Positions 26,561 to 35,657 of a DNA stretch of 64,000 bases are shown here, one piece after another. Both the position numbers and the translations under genes were made by a program. The DNA is from Tsukamurella sputi (GTDB lineage Bacteria; Actinomycetota; Actinomycetes; Mycobacteriales; Mycobacteriaceae), in assembly GCF_007858445.1 (NCBI RefSeq), contig NZ_VIGV01000002.1:558001-622000 (forward strand). Reading direction: 5' to 3'. The notes under the pieces were generated by a model. The model worked only from the letters and a program-made list of their open reading frames with translations, was not told the origin of the DNA and did no database searches. Every line of letters starts with the position of its first letter. The first letter of the stretch is position 1.

Positions 26561-27570
26561 TTCTCCCCCTCCTTCGCCCGCGCCGCTCGACGCTCGGCGA
26601 TCCGTTCCCGAGCGGCGACGCGGCGATCGCTCAGCCGCTCCTGGGCCGCCGCGCGTTCCGCGGCGAACTTCTCCGGATCGTCCCGGTACTCCGGATCCAC
26701 CTCGAAGTGCACGCCGTAGTGCCCCAGCGACTCCTCGGTGTAGTCCGGGGCCGGGAGGATCTGCCGCAGTAGCGGCTCCGGCAGGCCCCGCTGCTGCCAC
26801 TCGCGCGGGTAGCCGACCGAGACCTCCTCGAACCGCACGCCGTCGTACCAGGTGGTGCGCGGGATGTGCAGGTGGCCGTAGACGGCGGCCTCCGCGTTGT
26901 AGGTGCGGTGCCAGTCCGCCGTCTCCCGCGTGCCGCACCACAGCGCGAAGTCCGGGTAGAACAGCACCTCCGTGGGCTCGCGGCGCAGCGGCCAGTGGTT
27001 CACCAGCACCGTGCGCGTGCCCGCCGGAAGCGCGGCGAGGCGCCGCCGGGTGTAGTCGAGGCGGGCCCGGCACCAGGCATCACGCGTGGCGTAGGGCTCC
27101 GGCGAGAGCAGGAACTCGTCGGTGGCGACGACGCTCTTCTCCTTCGCGCGGGCCAGCGCCTGCAACGTCGTGAGGCCCTCGTCGCGGAAGGTGTAGTCGT
27201 AGAGCAGGAACATCGGCACGACGGTGACGGGACCGGCGTCGGGATCCTCGAAGACCGGGAACGGATCCTCCGGGGTGAGGACGCCGTGGTGCCGGCAGAT
27301 CTCCACGAGGTGGTCGTAGCGCGCCTCGCCGAAGACCTGCATCGGATCCTTCGAGGTGGTGTACAGCTCGTGATTGCCCGGGACCCAGATCACCTTCTCG
27401 AACCGCGGTGCGAGCGCGGTGAGCACCTCGTCGAGCTGGTCGGTGCGCTCGCAGACGTCGCCCGCGAGGATCAGCCAATCGTCGGGCGATGTGGGCCACA
27501 CCCGGTCGACGATGCCCTCGTTCCCCCGGTGCCCCACGTGCAGGTCACTGATCGCCAGGAGTTTCGCCAC
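26557..27570 (-). CDS. pptH: metallophosphoesterase, phosphopantetheinyl hydrolase PptH
   Basis: 337 residues with the calcineurin-type metal motifs: ISDLHVGH, LAGDVCER, PGNHELY, then VNHWPL and YGHLHIPRT. In M. tuberculosis the equivalent gene next to pptT (Rv2795c, PptH) removes phosphopantetheine from carrier proteins, so PptT and PptH set the level of active carriers. The identical position and overlap support the same role here. The last 50 residues are a charged, helical, Arg/Glu-rich tail (AAQERLSDRRVAARER). The start GTG 27570 has GGAGG almost touching it, so a slightly different start is possible. Confidence 0.9.
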   Translation of the reverse strand: MAKLLAISDLHVGHRGNEGIVDRVWPTSPDDWLILAGDVCERTDQLDEVLTALAPRFEKVIWVPGNHELYTTSKDPMQVFGEARYDHLVEICRHHGVLTPEDPFPVFEDPDAGPVTVVPMFLLYDYTFRDEGLTTLQALARAKEKSVVATDEFLLSPEPYATRDAWCRARLDYTRRRLAALPAGTRTVLVNHWPLRREPTEVLFYPDFALWCGTRETADWHRTYNAEAAVYGHLHIPRTTWYDGVRFEEVSVGYPREWQQRGLPEPLLRQILPAPDYTEESLGHYGVHFEVDPEYRDDPEKFAAERAAAQERLSDRRVAARERIAERRAARAKEGEK

Positions 27571-27579
27571 CCCTCCACG

Positions 27580-28968
27580 CTACCGGTTCGGCTCCGGCGG
27601 CCCTGCGCGCTCCGCCTCCAGCCCTCGTAGCCGCGCGCGGAACCGGGTGAGCATCAGCGTCGCGGTGGTGGCGAGGCCGCAGGTGAGTCCCCACCAGACG
27701 CCCGCGGCGCCGAGATCGGCCCAGAAGGCCAGCGCCAGAGCGGCGGGCAGGCCCACCACCCAGTAACCGATGACGGACAGCCGGAATCCCGAGACCGTGT
27801 CGCCCAGGCCCCGCAGTAGCCCGACACCGATGTTCTGCGCGGAATCGGCGAACTGCATGACGACACCGATGAGCAGCAGCGACGAGGCGAGCGTGAGCGT
27901 GGCCCCGTCACCGTCGCCGTTCAGGAAGGGCGCCAGGACGACTCCCGGGGCGACGAGGTAGCAGGCACCCGAGGCCAGGACCGCGAGCAAGGCGTATCCG
28001 AGCGCGAGCCGCGCGACCGCGAGCGCCCGGTGCACGTGCCCCGTGACGACCTGCCTGCTGACCAGGATCGACGACGCCTGCGACAGCCCGATGGCGAGCT
28101 GGAAGACGATGAAGGTCACCTGGTAGACCACGTTGTGGGCGGCGAGGGCGGTCTCCGAGATGGCCCCCATGACCAGGGCGAGGACCGAGAACATGCCGGC
28201 CTCGCCGGCGTAGGTCGCGGATACCGGCACGCCGAGTCGCGCCAGCGATCGGACGTCGTCCGCGGGAGCCTTCCAGAAGTCGAGCGACAGGTGGGGCGCC
28301 AACCGCGGGTCGCGGCGCACCAGTGTCCAGAAGGCGAGGAAGAGCGCGAGGTGCACGAACGAGGTCGCCAGGCCGATGCCCGCGAGTCCGATCGCGGGGA
28401 ACGGGCCCCAGCCGTGGATGAATGCGAGGTTCAGAGCGGCGTTGAGCGCCACCGCAGCGAGGGTGATACCCAGCATGCCGCGGGGCCGTTGCATACCGAC
28501 GGTGTACTGGCGGATGACCTGGAACCACAGGCACGGCACGAGCCCCGGCGCAAGGGCGATCAGCATCGGCCGGGCGGCGTCGACGACGGGTCCCGATTGC
28601 CCCAGATGCGGCAGGAGCGCCCCGATGCCGACGATGGCGAGCGCCCCCACCACCGCGGCGGCCGTCGCGAGGAGGAAGCCCGCGCGGACGTGCCCGCGCA
28701 GGCGGTCGGGGTCGGCACCGTCGGCGTCCGCGGCGGCGACCTGGTTGCCGAGCGGGACGACGAGCCCGACGCCCATGGTGCGGACCTGGTTGAAGATCAC
28801 CACGGCCAGGCCGCCGCCCGCGAGCGCCTGGACGCCGAGCACGCCCATCATCGCGGTGTCGGTGGTCGACAGCGCGATCTGGGCGAGCTGGGTACCGGCG
28901 ATCGGGGCCGCCAGCCCGACCAACTGGCGGCGCAGGTAGCGCGGCGCGGAAGCGGGAGCCGTGTTCAT
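27580..28968 (-). CDS. MATE-family efflux transporter
   Basis: A 462-residue, 12-helix MATE carrier (LVGLAAPIAGTQLAQIALST in TM1, GLGDTVSGFRLSVIGYWVVG in the second half). These are Na+- or H+-driven exporters of cations, drugs or metallophores. GTG 28971 and ATG 28968 are alternatives. It lies 9 bases upstream of pptH on the same strand. It is divergent from the Opp-type importer, and the IdeR-like box at 29032 lies 64 bases upstream of this start. An iron-linked role such as siderophore export is therefore possible but unproven. A second MATE gene (dinF) is present at 40 kb. Confidence 0.85.
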   Translation of the reverse strand: MNTAPASAPRYLRRQLVGLAAPIAGTQLAQIALSTTDTAMMGVLGVQALAGGGLAVVIFNQVRTMGVGLVVPLGNQVAAADADGADPDRLRGHVRAGFLLATAAAVVGALAIVGIGALLPHLGQSGPVVDAARPMLIALAPGLVPCLWFQVIRQYTVGMQRPRGMLGITLAAVALNAALNLAFIHGWGPFPAIGLAGIGLATSFVHLALFLAFWTLVRRDPRLAPHLSLDFWKAPADDVRSLARLGVPVSATYAGEAGMFSVLALVMGAISETALAAHNVVYQVTFIVFQLAIGLSQASSILVSRQVVTGHVHRALAVARLALGYALLAVLASGACYLVAPGVVLAPFLNGDGDGATLTLASSLLLIGVVMQFADSAQNIGVGLLRGLGDTVSGFRLSVIGYWVVGLPAALALAFWADLGAAGVWWGLTCGLATTATLMLTRFRARLRGLEAERAGPPEPNR

Positions 28969-29031
28969 CACGGGGAACTGTACTGGCCGGGCGCGTGGAT
29001 TCCCGAGCGGAATAGGTGAGCCGATCCTGTG

Positions 29032-29050
29032 TCAGGTTAGGCTAGGCGCA
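29032..29050. promoter_or_regulatory. IdeR/DtxR-like iron box upstream of the Opp-type importer
   Basis: The 19-mer here matches 14 of 19 positions of the IdeR consensus (TTAGGTTAGGCTAACCTAA), including the intact core AGGTTAGGCTA. It lies 52 bases before the binding-protein start and 64 bases before the divergent MATE start. IdeR with Fe(II) represses iron-acquisition genes. Confidence 0.62.
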
Positions 29051-29101
29051 CTCACGACCCGACCGGGTCCACGACCTGGTCTTTCGATGGAAGGCAGGCG
29101 C

Positions 29102-30643
29102 ATGCCCACGGTGGATCGGCGCGGATTCTTGATCGGCTCGGCGGGTGTCGCCGCGCTCGCGGCCCTGGCGGCGTGCGGCCGCAACGGCGGCTCGGACGGC
29201 GCCGGCGACGGTGGCGGCGGCACGCCCCGGCGCGGCGGGACGCTGCGTGTCGGCGCACTCGGCAAGCCGGGGGCGACGCAGCAGGACCCGCACCAGAACC
29301 TGTCCAACGACAGCGACTTCCTCATCATGTCGCTGGTCTACGACGCGCTCACGGTCCCGACCAAGGACAAGAACGTCGCACCCCGGCTCGCGAAGAGCTG
29401 GGAGCAGTCCGCGGACGGTCGCACCTGGACCTTCACCGTCGCCGACGGGGCGAGGTTCCACGACGGCTCCCCGGTCACCGCGGAGGACGTCGTGTGGTCG
29501 TTGCAACGGATCGCGGGCGACAAGACCATCGCCTTCAAGGTCCCGGTGCCCGCCGACCAGGTCAAGGTCGTGGACGGCAGCCGGTTCTCCCTGACCTCGC
29601 CACAGCCGAACAGCCAGATCCCCCTGCTGGTCCGCCTGGTGACCTTCGTGATGAAGAAGGGCACGGCACCGTCGGACTGGCAGGGCTCCGGCCCGTTCCG
29701 GATGGAGACCTACTCGGCCGGGCGGGCGCGCTTGGTGCGCAACGACTCCTGGCACGGCGGCGCACCGTACCTCGACGCGATCGAGGTGATCCCCTTCGCC
29801 TCCGCCGAGGCCATGAGCAACGCGATCCAGAGCGGCGGAATCGATCTCGCGTCCGCCGTGGGCGCCGTCGCCGGCCGCACCGCGGAGACCAACGGTGAGC
29901 TGGCGGTGATCCGCCGCGCCAACGACTCGGTGATGCCGATCATCATGCGCACCGCGTCCGGACCGTTCGCGGACCCGAAGGTCCGGGAGGCGATGCGACT
30001 GATCGCCGACCGGCGCCAACTGGTCCAGTCCGTCCTGTCCGGCTACGGCGCCGTCGGCAACGACGTGCTCGGGACGGGCGATCCGTTCTACGACCGGTCG
30101 CTCCCCCAGCGCACCCGGAACATCGACCGCGCCAAGCAGTTGCTGGCGGAGGCGAAGTTCGACACCGGCCGCAGCTACGACTTCTTCACCATCGACGAGG
30201 CCACCGGGCAGGTCGACTCCGCGAAACTGTTCGCCAAGCAGGCCGCCGACGCGGGCGTCACGATCGAGGTCACGGTGCAGGACTCGACCACCTTCTACGA
30301 CAACACCTGGGGCAAGGCCGACCTGTACAACATGACCTGGGGCACCAACGATTCCGTGGTCTTCTTCGCCGACAAGGTGCTCAAGAAGGACGCGAAGAAC
30401 AACGAGACCGGCTGGAACGACGCCGCCTTCGAGCAGGCCTACACCGATCTGCTGGCCGCGCGGGACGAGGCGGCGCAGCGGACCGCGTCGACCGCGATGC
30501 AGCGGGCCGAGTACGACCGCAGCGGCTACCTCGTGTGGGGCGTGGTCGACGGTGTCGATGTCGCGACCACACGGGTCCGCGGGCTCCCGACCGCTCCGGG
30601 CTTCGGCCGGATGCAGCTGGAGAAGGTGTGGCTCTCGTCCTGA
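29102..30643 (+). CDS. ABC transporter substrate-binding lipoprotein (peptide/nickel/metallophore, SBP_bac_5 family)
   Basis: A 513-residue extracellular binding protein. The N-terminus VDRRGFLIGSAG has a twin-arginine motif and a lipobox LAAC with Cys25, so it is probably exported by Tat and lipid-anchored. The family signature is VAPRLAKSWEQSADGRTWTF and GARFHDGSPVTAEDVVWSL. Family members bind peptides, nickel chelates, opines or opine metallophores. It is followed in overlap by two permeases and a fused double ATPase, a full importer. The upstream iron box suggests a metal chelate. I start at ATG 29102; an ATG five codons upstream is possible. Confidence 0.87.
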   Translation: MPTVDRRGFLIGSAGVAALAALAACGRNGGSDGAGDGGGGTPRRGGTLRVGALGKPGATQQDPHQNLSNDSDFLIMSLVYDALTVPTKDKNVAPRLAKSWEQSADGRTWTFTVADGARFHDGSPVTAEDVVWSLQRIAGDKTIAFKVPVPADQVKVVDGSRFSLTSPQPNSQIPLLVRLVTFVMKKGTAPSDWQGSGPFRMETYSAGRARLVRNDSWHGGAPYLDAIEVIPFASAEAMSNAIQSGGIDLASAVGAVAGRTAETNGELAVIRRANDSVMPIIMRTASGPFADPKVREAMRLIADRRQLVQSVLSGYGAVGNDVLGTGDPFYDRSLPQRTRNIDRAKQLLAEAKFDTGRSYDFFTIDEATGQVDSAKLFAKQAADAGVTIEVTVQDSTTFYDNTWGKADLYNMTWGTNDSVVFFADKVLKKDAKNNETGWNDAAFEQAYTDLLAARDEAAQRTASTAMQRAEYDRSGYLVWGVVDGVDVATTRVRGLPTAPGFGRMQLEKVWLSS

Positions 30644-31560
30644 TCCGCCGCCTCGCGGGGCGCCTGGTGCTACTCGTCGGAGTGCTGGCGGCGGTCTTCG
30701 CCGCCGTCGACCTCCTACCGGGGTCGGCGGCCAGGGGCGCCCTCGGCGCGAACGCGACCGAGGACGCCGTCGCGGCGAAGAACGCGGAGCTGGGGATGGA
30801 CCACGCCTGGCCCGTCCGCTTCGCCCACTGGCTCGCGGGGCTGTTCACCGGCGATCTCGGTACGACGGTGCGAGGCCGGAGCGTGGGCGAACTCGTCGCG
30901 GCCGCCCTGCCGGAGACGCTGATCGTCGTGGGCGCGGCGCTCCTGATCACGGTGCCCTGCGCGACCGCGCTGGGAACCTGGTGGGCGATGCGGGCGAAGC
31001 CCGGCGCCCGACGGCTCGTCGACGGCCTGACGACGACCTCGATCGCGGTGCCCGAGTTCGTGATCGCGACCGTGCTCATCGTCGTCTTCGCACTGCTGCT
31101 CGACGCGCTGCCCGCGGTCACGATCGTGACGGCCGACGGCGGCATCGCGGCTCCCGATATGCGGGTGCTCCCCGTCCTCGCGCTCGCGATCCCGCAGGTC
31201 GGATGGAACAGCAGGGTGGTGCACGCCGCCGTCGCCGACCATCGCGGCGACCCGCACGTGACGCAGGCCCTCCTCGACGGGCTCACTCCGTGGCGGGTGA
31301 CGACGCGGCACGTCCTGCCGATGGCGATCCCCACCATCGCCGCCGCCGCGGCGACCTCCACCGGAATGCTGGTCGGCGGCGCGGTCGTGGTGGAGACGGT
31401 GTTCAATCATCCGGGTGTGGGCAACCTGCTCACCGCCGCCGTGACGGACAAGGACTCGGTGACGGCGACCGCGATCGTCGCCCTCGTGGGCGTACTCATC
31501 GCCGTGGTCCTCACCGCATCCGACGCCGTGCGGATCATCGTGACGGGGCGTACGGCGTGA
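30628..31560 (+). CDS. ABC transporter permease (DppB/OppB type)
   Basis: A 310-residue membrane protein with about six helices. It has the DppB-type N-terminus (LIRRLAGRLVLLVGVLAAVF), the GDLGTTVRGRSVGEL segment and the cytoplasmic coupling loop near HVTQALLDGLTPWRVTTRHV. The GTG at 30628 lies 16 bases inside the binding-protein gene, with GGAG 5 bases upstream. It forms the translocation channel with the next gene. The conserved loop is degenerate compared with typical OppB. Confidence 0.84.
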   Translation: MALVLIRRLAGRLVLLVGVLAAVFAAVDLLPGSAARGALGANATEDAVAAKNAELGMDHAWPVRFAHWLAGLFTGDLGTTVRGRSVGELVAAALPETLIVVGAALLITVPCATALGTWWAMRAKPGARRLVDGLTTTSIAVPEFVIATVLIVVFALLLDALPAVTIVTADGGIAAPDMRVLPVLALAIPQVGWNSRVVHAAVADHRGDPHVTQALLDGLTPWRVTTRHVLPMAIPTIAAAAATSTGMLVGGAVVVETVFNHPGVGNLLTAAVTDKDSVTATAIVALVGVLIAVVLTASDAVRIIVTGRTA

Positions 31561-32363
31561 CCGCGCGGCTCCGCTCCGTCCCGGCCCTGCTGGTCGCGCT
31601 GGTCGTCGCCGGGGGCTCCGGGTACGGCGCGCTCACGACCGGATTCGATGCCGGCGCGACGGCCTCCATCCCCTTCGCCGGGCCGAGCGCCGAGCATCTG
31701 CTGGGCACCGACAAGCTCGGCCGCGACGTCCTCGACCGGCTCCTCGTCGGCGGCACCGGACTGCTGTTGATCGCCCTGACCCTCGCGGCGGCCGTCACCG
31801 TGCTGGGCGCGGTACTCGGGGCGCTCGCCGCACTGCGCCCCGCCGTCGACACGGCTCTGCGTCTCGCGACGGACGGCGCCGTCCTGATTCCCGCGATCCT
31901 CGCGATGCTCGTGCTGGGCGCGGCACTGCCCCACGCCGGGGTCGCCGCGATCGGCGTGACCGGCGTCGTTCTGGGGACGCCGTACGCGGCGAAGGTACTG
32001 CAGCCCGCCGCGGCGGTCGTCGCCATGAGCGGTCATGTCGAGGCCGCGGAGGGCACCGGCGAGACCGTGCCGCGCCTGATACTCTGCGAGATCCTGCCGT
32101 CCATGCGCCGGACCGTGACCGCCGTCTTCGGGCTGCGGATGGTCGAGGCGACCTACCTCGTGGCCACTGCGGCCTTCCTGCACGTACCGACCGGACTCGA
32201 CGACACGAACTGGGCGCAGTCGGTGCGCGACAACGGCGCCGGCCTGCTCCTGAACCCGTGGGCGGCCCTCGCGCCGGCACTCATGATCGCCGCAACGTCG
32301 ATCGCGGTGACGCTCGCGACGCGGCGGCCCGGCACCGTCGACCCCGCGGGGGTGGCGGCGTGA
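31557..32363 (+). CDS. ABC transporter permease (DppC/OppC type)
   Basis: A 268-residue membrane protein. HLLGTDKLGRDVLDRLLVGG is the DppC-family signature. The EAA-type coupling loop is at EAAEGTGETVPRLILCEILP, followed by the last helices. It starts with a GTG that overlaps the previous stop (GTGA) and ends with the same overlap into the ATPase gene, so the proteins are translated as a coupled set. Confidence 0.85.
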   Translation: MTARLRSVPALLVALVVAGGSGYGALTTGFDAGATASIPFAGPSAEHLLGTDKLGRDVLDRLLVGGTGLLLIALTLAAAVTVLGAVLGALAALRPAVDTALRLATDGAVLIPAILAMLVLGAALPHAGVAAIGVTGVVLGTPYAAKVLQPAAAVVAMSGHVEAAEGTGETVPRLILCEILPSMRRTVTAVFGLRMVEATYLVATAAFLHVPTGLDDTNWAQSVRDNGAGLLLNPWAALAPALMIAATSIAVTLATRRPGTVDPAGVAA

Positions 32364-33742
32364 GCGCACTCCTGTCCGTCCGCGAGTTCGGCGTGCGCCT
32401 CGGCGGCGACGTCCTGCTCGCGCCCGTCAGCCTGGAGCTCGACGCTGGCGCCGTGGTCGCCCTGACGGGCGCGTCGGGATCGGGGAAGTCGACGGTGCTG
32501 CGGGCCGTGCTCGGCGCCGTCCCGGCGGGATCCGAGGCCACGGGCGCCATCCGGGTGAGCGGCAGCGATCCGTTCGCTCTCGGGGGCGCGGACCTGCGGC
32601 GGTACCGGCGCGAGCTCGTCGCGTACGTCGATCAGGACCCGGCGACCGCGCTCAATCCGACGCACACCGCGGAACGGATCCTGCGCGAACTGTCCGTCGA
32701 CACGCACACACCCGGCGGGCTCGCCGACCTCGTCGAGCTCGACCGCGCCCTGCTGCGCCGCCGGATCACGGAACTGTCCGGCGGACAGCAACGGCGCGTG
32801 GCCCTGGCGCGGGGGCTCGCGAAGGGCGCGCGGCTGCTGCTCGCCGACGAGCCGCTCGCCGGTCTCGACCCGAACGGCCGTACGCGGATGATGCTGCTCC
32901 TGCGACGGCTCGCGCGTGAGCAAGGTCTGGCCGTGCTGATGACCGGCCACCTCATCGAGGACTCCCCTATCCGCGATCTCCTCGACGGGATCGTGCGGTT
33001 GCCCACACCGCCCCCATCCGGGCCGTCGCGAGTACCGAGTCCCGTCGCGTCGCCGCCGTCCACGACAGCCGGGAGGACGGTGCTCGCGGCGCACCTCGAG
33101 TCCGTCGTGTCGCCGGGCGGTGCGATCCTGGCCGAGGACGTCGACCTCTGCTTCCGCTCGGGCCGGCTGATCGGCGTGACGGGTGACTCCGGATGCGGGA
33201 AGACCACCGTCGCGCGGGTCCTGGCGGGTCTGCATCGATCCCCGGGCACGCTCACCGTCGACGATGCGGCACTCACCACGGTCGGCAGGCGCAGGCGCTC
33301 GCAGCGTCACCTGGTCCAACTCGTCCCCCAGAACGTGCGGGGCACTCTGAATCCGCATCGCACCGTCGACGCGACGCTCCGGCGCCCGCTCGCGCTCCGC
33401 CGCACGCCGACCGACCGTTCCACGAGCGTGCGCCACTTACTGCGCCTGGTCGGCCTCGACGACTCGTTCCTCGATCGCACCCCCGACCGGCTGTCCGGCG
33501 GTCAGCGGCAGCGGGTCGCGATCGCCCGGGCACTCGCGGCGCAGCCCCGCGTCCTGGTGTGCGACGAGGCGACGTCCGCGCTCGACGCATCGACCGCGGA
33601 CGGGATCGGCGCCCTGCTGCGCACCGTCGCGACCGAGCAGGACATCGCCGTCGTCCTGATCAGCCACGACCACGATTTCGTCGGCCGGTGGTGCGACGAG
33701 ATCATCGACGCGACATCCGGGTGGCGGAGCGCAGCCACCTAG
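32360..33742 (+). CDS. fused double ABC ATPase (DppD-DppF fusion)
   Basis: A 460-residue cytosolic protein with two complete nucleotide-binding domains. The first has Walker A GASGSGKST, signature LSGGQQRR and Walker B LLLADEP. The second, from about residue 235, has Walker A GDSGCGKTT, signature LSGGQRQRV and Walker B VLVCDEATSALD. Peptide and nickel importers usually encode these as two genes; here one protein replaces both. It energises uptake through the two upstream permeases. It is the last gene of the importer operon. Confidence 0.9.
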   Translation: MSALLSVREFGVRLGGDVLLAPVSLELDAGAVVALTGASGSGKSTVLRAVLGAVPAGSEATGAIRVSGSDPFALGGADLRRYRRELVAYVDQDPATALNPTHTAERILRELSVDTHTPGGLADLVELDRALLRRRITELSGGQQRRVALARGLAKGARLLLADEPLAGLDPNGRTRMMLLLRRLAREQGLAVLMTGHLIEDSPIRDLLDGIVRLPTPPPSGPSRVPSPVASPPSTTAGRTVLAAHLESVVSPGGAILAEDVDLCFRSGRLIGVTGDSGCGKTTVARVLAGLHRSPGTLTVDDAALTTVGRRRRSQRHLVQLVPQNVRGTLNPHRTVDATLRRPLALRRTPTDRSTSVRHLLRLVGLDDSFLDRTPDRLSGGQRQRVAIARALAAQPRVLVCDEATSALDASTADGIGALLRTVATEQDIAVVLISHDHDFVGRWCDEIIDATSGWRSAAT

Positions 33743-33756
33743 CACCCACCGTTTGC

Positions 33757-33775
33757 CAAGGCAAGCCTAACCAAA
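33757..33775. promoter_or_regulatory. second IdeR-like iron box, before siderophore-binding protein
   Basis: The 19-mer agrees with 13 of 19 positions of the IdeR consensus, best in its right half (CCTAACC). It lies 15 bases before the start of the siderophore-type binding protein and overlaps the likely promoter. The match is weaker than that of the box at 29032. Confidence 0.55.
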
Positions 33776-33790
33776 TGCTATCGTTCCGTC

Positions 33791-34732
33791 ATGACGATCG
33801 CACCGCTCCCGACCCGCCGGCGATTCCTCGCGGCAGCCCTCGCCGTCAGCACCGCGGCAGCGCTCGTCGCCTGTGGTTCCGGCGGCTCCGACACCGCGGC
33901 CTCCGACACCCGGGTCGTCCGGCACGCGATGGGCGAGACGAAGGTGCCGGTGAATCCGCAGCGGATCGTCGTCATCGACTCCCCGCACACCGATGCCCTC
34001 GTCTCGCTGGGCATCACGCCGGTCGGGGCGGCCGTCGCCGCCGCGAACGAGGGCTTTCCCGGCTACCTCCGCGACAAGCTCGACGGGACCGCGAACGTCG
34101 GGCTGATCTCCGGCCCGGACATCGAGGAGATCGCCACGCTGCGGCCCGACCTCATCATCGGCTCGAAGGTGCGCCACGAGAAGCTCTACCAGCAGCTCTC
34201 CGCCATCGCACCCACCGTGTACTCGGTGGACACGGGCACCAACTGGAAGGAGCAGGCGACCATCACCGCGCAGGCGGTGAACCGCTCCGAGCAGATGACC
34301 GAGCAGCTCGCCAAGCTGGACGAGCGGGCCGTCGAGGTCGGGCGGAAGGTGGGTGCCACCGGTGCGTCCGTCTCGATCGTGCGCTGGCGCGCGAACGGCT
34401 CCTTCCGGATCTACGGCCCCGAGACCTTCTCGGGCAGTGTGATCACCGCGATGGGCTTTCGCCTCCCGTCGAAGCCGTGGGGCGCCTACTCGATGATCGA
34501 GCCCTCGCTGGAGAACTTCGGCGAGATCGACGGCGACTACGTCTTCCACACGCTCGGCGCCGGTTCGGCGGCCACCCGGCAGAGCGTGACCGACCGTTGG
34601 GGCGCGCTCCCCGCGGTCGCCGCGAACCGCGCCTTCGCCGTCGACGACGACACCTGGATGGTGGGCATCGGTGTGCTCGGCGCCGGCCGCATCATCGATG
34701 ACGTGGAGCGGCTGGTGAAGCCCGGAGCGTAA
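33791..34732 (+). CDS. iron-siderophore ABC transporter binding lipoprotein (FepB/FhuD type)
   Basis: 313 residues. The N-terminus TRRRFLAAAL suggests Tat export, and the lipobox LVAC (Cys28) suggests a lipid anchor. The mature protein is the helical-backbone class III binding fold (RIVVIDSPHTDALVSLGITP, IEEIATLRPDLIIGS) used for ferric siderophores or heme. No FecCD-type permease follows, so it must work with a permease encoded elsewhere, or possibly with the neighbouring Opp-type system. The iron box immediately upstream supports iron control. Confidence 0.87.
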   Translation: MTIAPLPTRRRFLAAALAVSTAAALVACGSGGSDTAASDTRVVRHAMGETKVPVNPQRIVVIDSPHTDALVSLGITPVGAAVAAANEGFPGYLRDKLDGTANVGLISGPDIEEIATLRPDLIIGSKVRHEKLYQQLSAIAPTVYSVDTGTNWKEQATITAQAVNRSEQMTEQLAKLDERAVEVGRKVGATGASVSIVRWRANGSFRIYGPETFSGSVITAMGFRLPSKPWGAYSMIEPSLENFGEIDGDYVFHTLGAGSAATRQSVTDRWGALPAVAANRAFAVDDDTWMVGIGVLGAGRIIDDVERLVKPGA

Positions 34733-34772
34733 TCCCGCCGCTCGCCCGCTCCGCTCAGTAGGGTCGAGCGTG

Positions 34773-35564
34773 ATGACTGCGCCCATTGTGACCACGACCC
34801 CGCGCCGACGCCCGCCCGTCCATTGGACGGACTGGGCGCCCATCGCGCTCGCGGTCGTCTCGCTCGTGCTGATCACGTGGATGACCTTCGTGCGGTTGCC
34901 GCGACCGCTCTACATCACCGTGCTGTGGATCGACGGTGCCATCTGCGTGGTCTTCCTCCTCGACTTCCTGGCACGCTGGCGGGCCGAGCACTGGTCGCGG
35001 AAGTTCCTGCTGCTGCACTGGTACGAGCTGCTCGGCATGGTGCCCGCCTTCGTCGTGACGATGGCGCTGCCGCACGCCTTCAAGTTCCTGCGCATCGTGC
35101 TCGTGGTCGCGCGTCTGGCCAGCGCGATCGATCGCGCCTACGGCGACCGGGTGACCGCCGTCATCGTGGCCCGGGCGACCGACACCGTCGTCGATGCGGT
35201 CAAGCGCCCGATCACCATCGCCGTGCTCGACGAGGTGGCCGAGGTGCTCAAGACCGGTCACTACACCAAGAACATCGCCGCCGCGCTCGAGGAGAACAAG
35301 CCGGAGATGAGCGGCATGATCCTGGAGACCATCAAGAACGACCCGCAGACCAAGAGCGTCAAGTACATCCCCTTCCACGACGAGATCATCCAGCTCATCG
35401 TGGACACCACCTTCCGCATGGTGCTGCAGGTGCTCGCCGATCAGCGGACCGACGAGCTCGTCTCGGACATGCTGCGGGAGAACATCGACCAGATCCGCGA
35501 TTCGGTCAAGCGCAAGGAGGCCGCTGCGGGCAACACCGCCGTGACACCGCCGCCCGCGCCGTAA
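34773..35564 (+). CDS. membrane protein with voltage-sensor-like helices
   Basis: A 263-residue protein. Four hydrophobic helices occupy residues about 20-120. The fourth (FKFLRIVLVVARLAS) has spaced Arg residues like an S4 voltage sensor, and the second (IDGAICVVFLLDFLARW) has the acidic residues typical of S2/S3. There is no pore loop or selectivity filter. The C-terminal 140 residues are soluble and helical. It resembles stand-alone voltage-sensing ion-transport-like proteins of actinobacteria. Function unknown. ATG 34773 and GTG 34770 are alternatives. Confidence 0.62.
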   Translation: MTAPIVTTTPRRRPPVHWTDWAPIALAVVSLVLITWMTFVRLPRPLYITVLWIDGAICVVFLLDFLARWRAEHWSRKFLLLHWYELLGMVPAFVVTMALPHAFKFLRIVLVVARLASAIDRAYGDRVTAVIVARATDTVVDAVKRPITIAVLDEVAEVLKTGHYTKNIAAALEENKPEMSGMILETIKNDPQTKSVKYIPFHDEIIQLIVDTTFRMVLQVLADQRTDELVSDMLRENIDQIRDSVKRKEAAAGNTAVTPPPAP

Positions 35565-35657
35565 CCCGTCCGTTACGGCGGGGTCATCGCGACCGAACGC
35601 GCCGCCAGCACGATTCCTCCAACCCCGCCGCACGGCCGGGGCCGGAAGGGATCCGAA

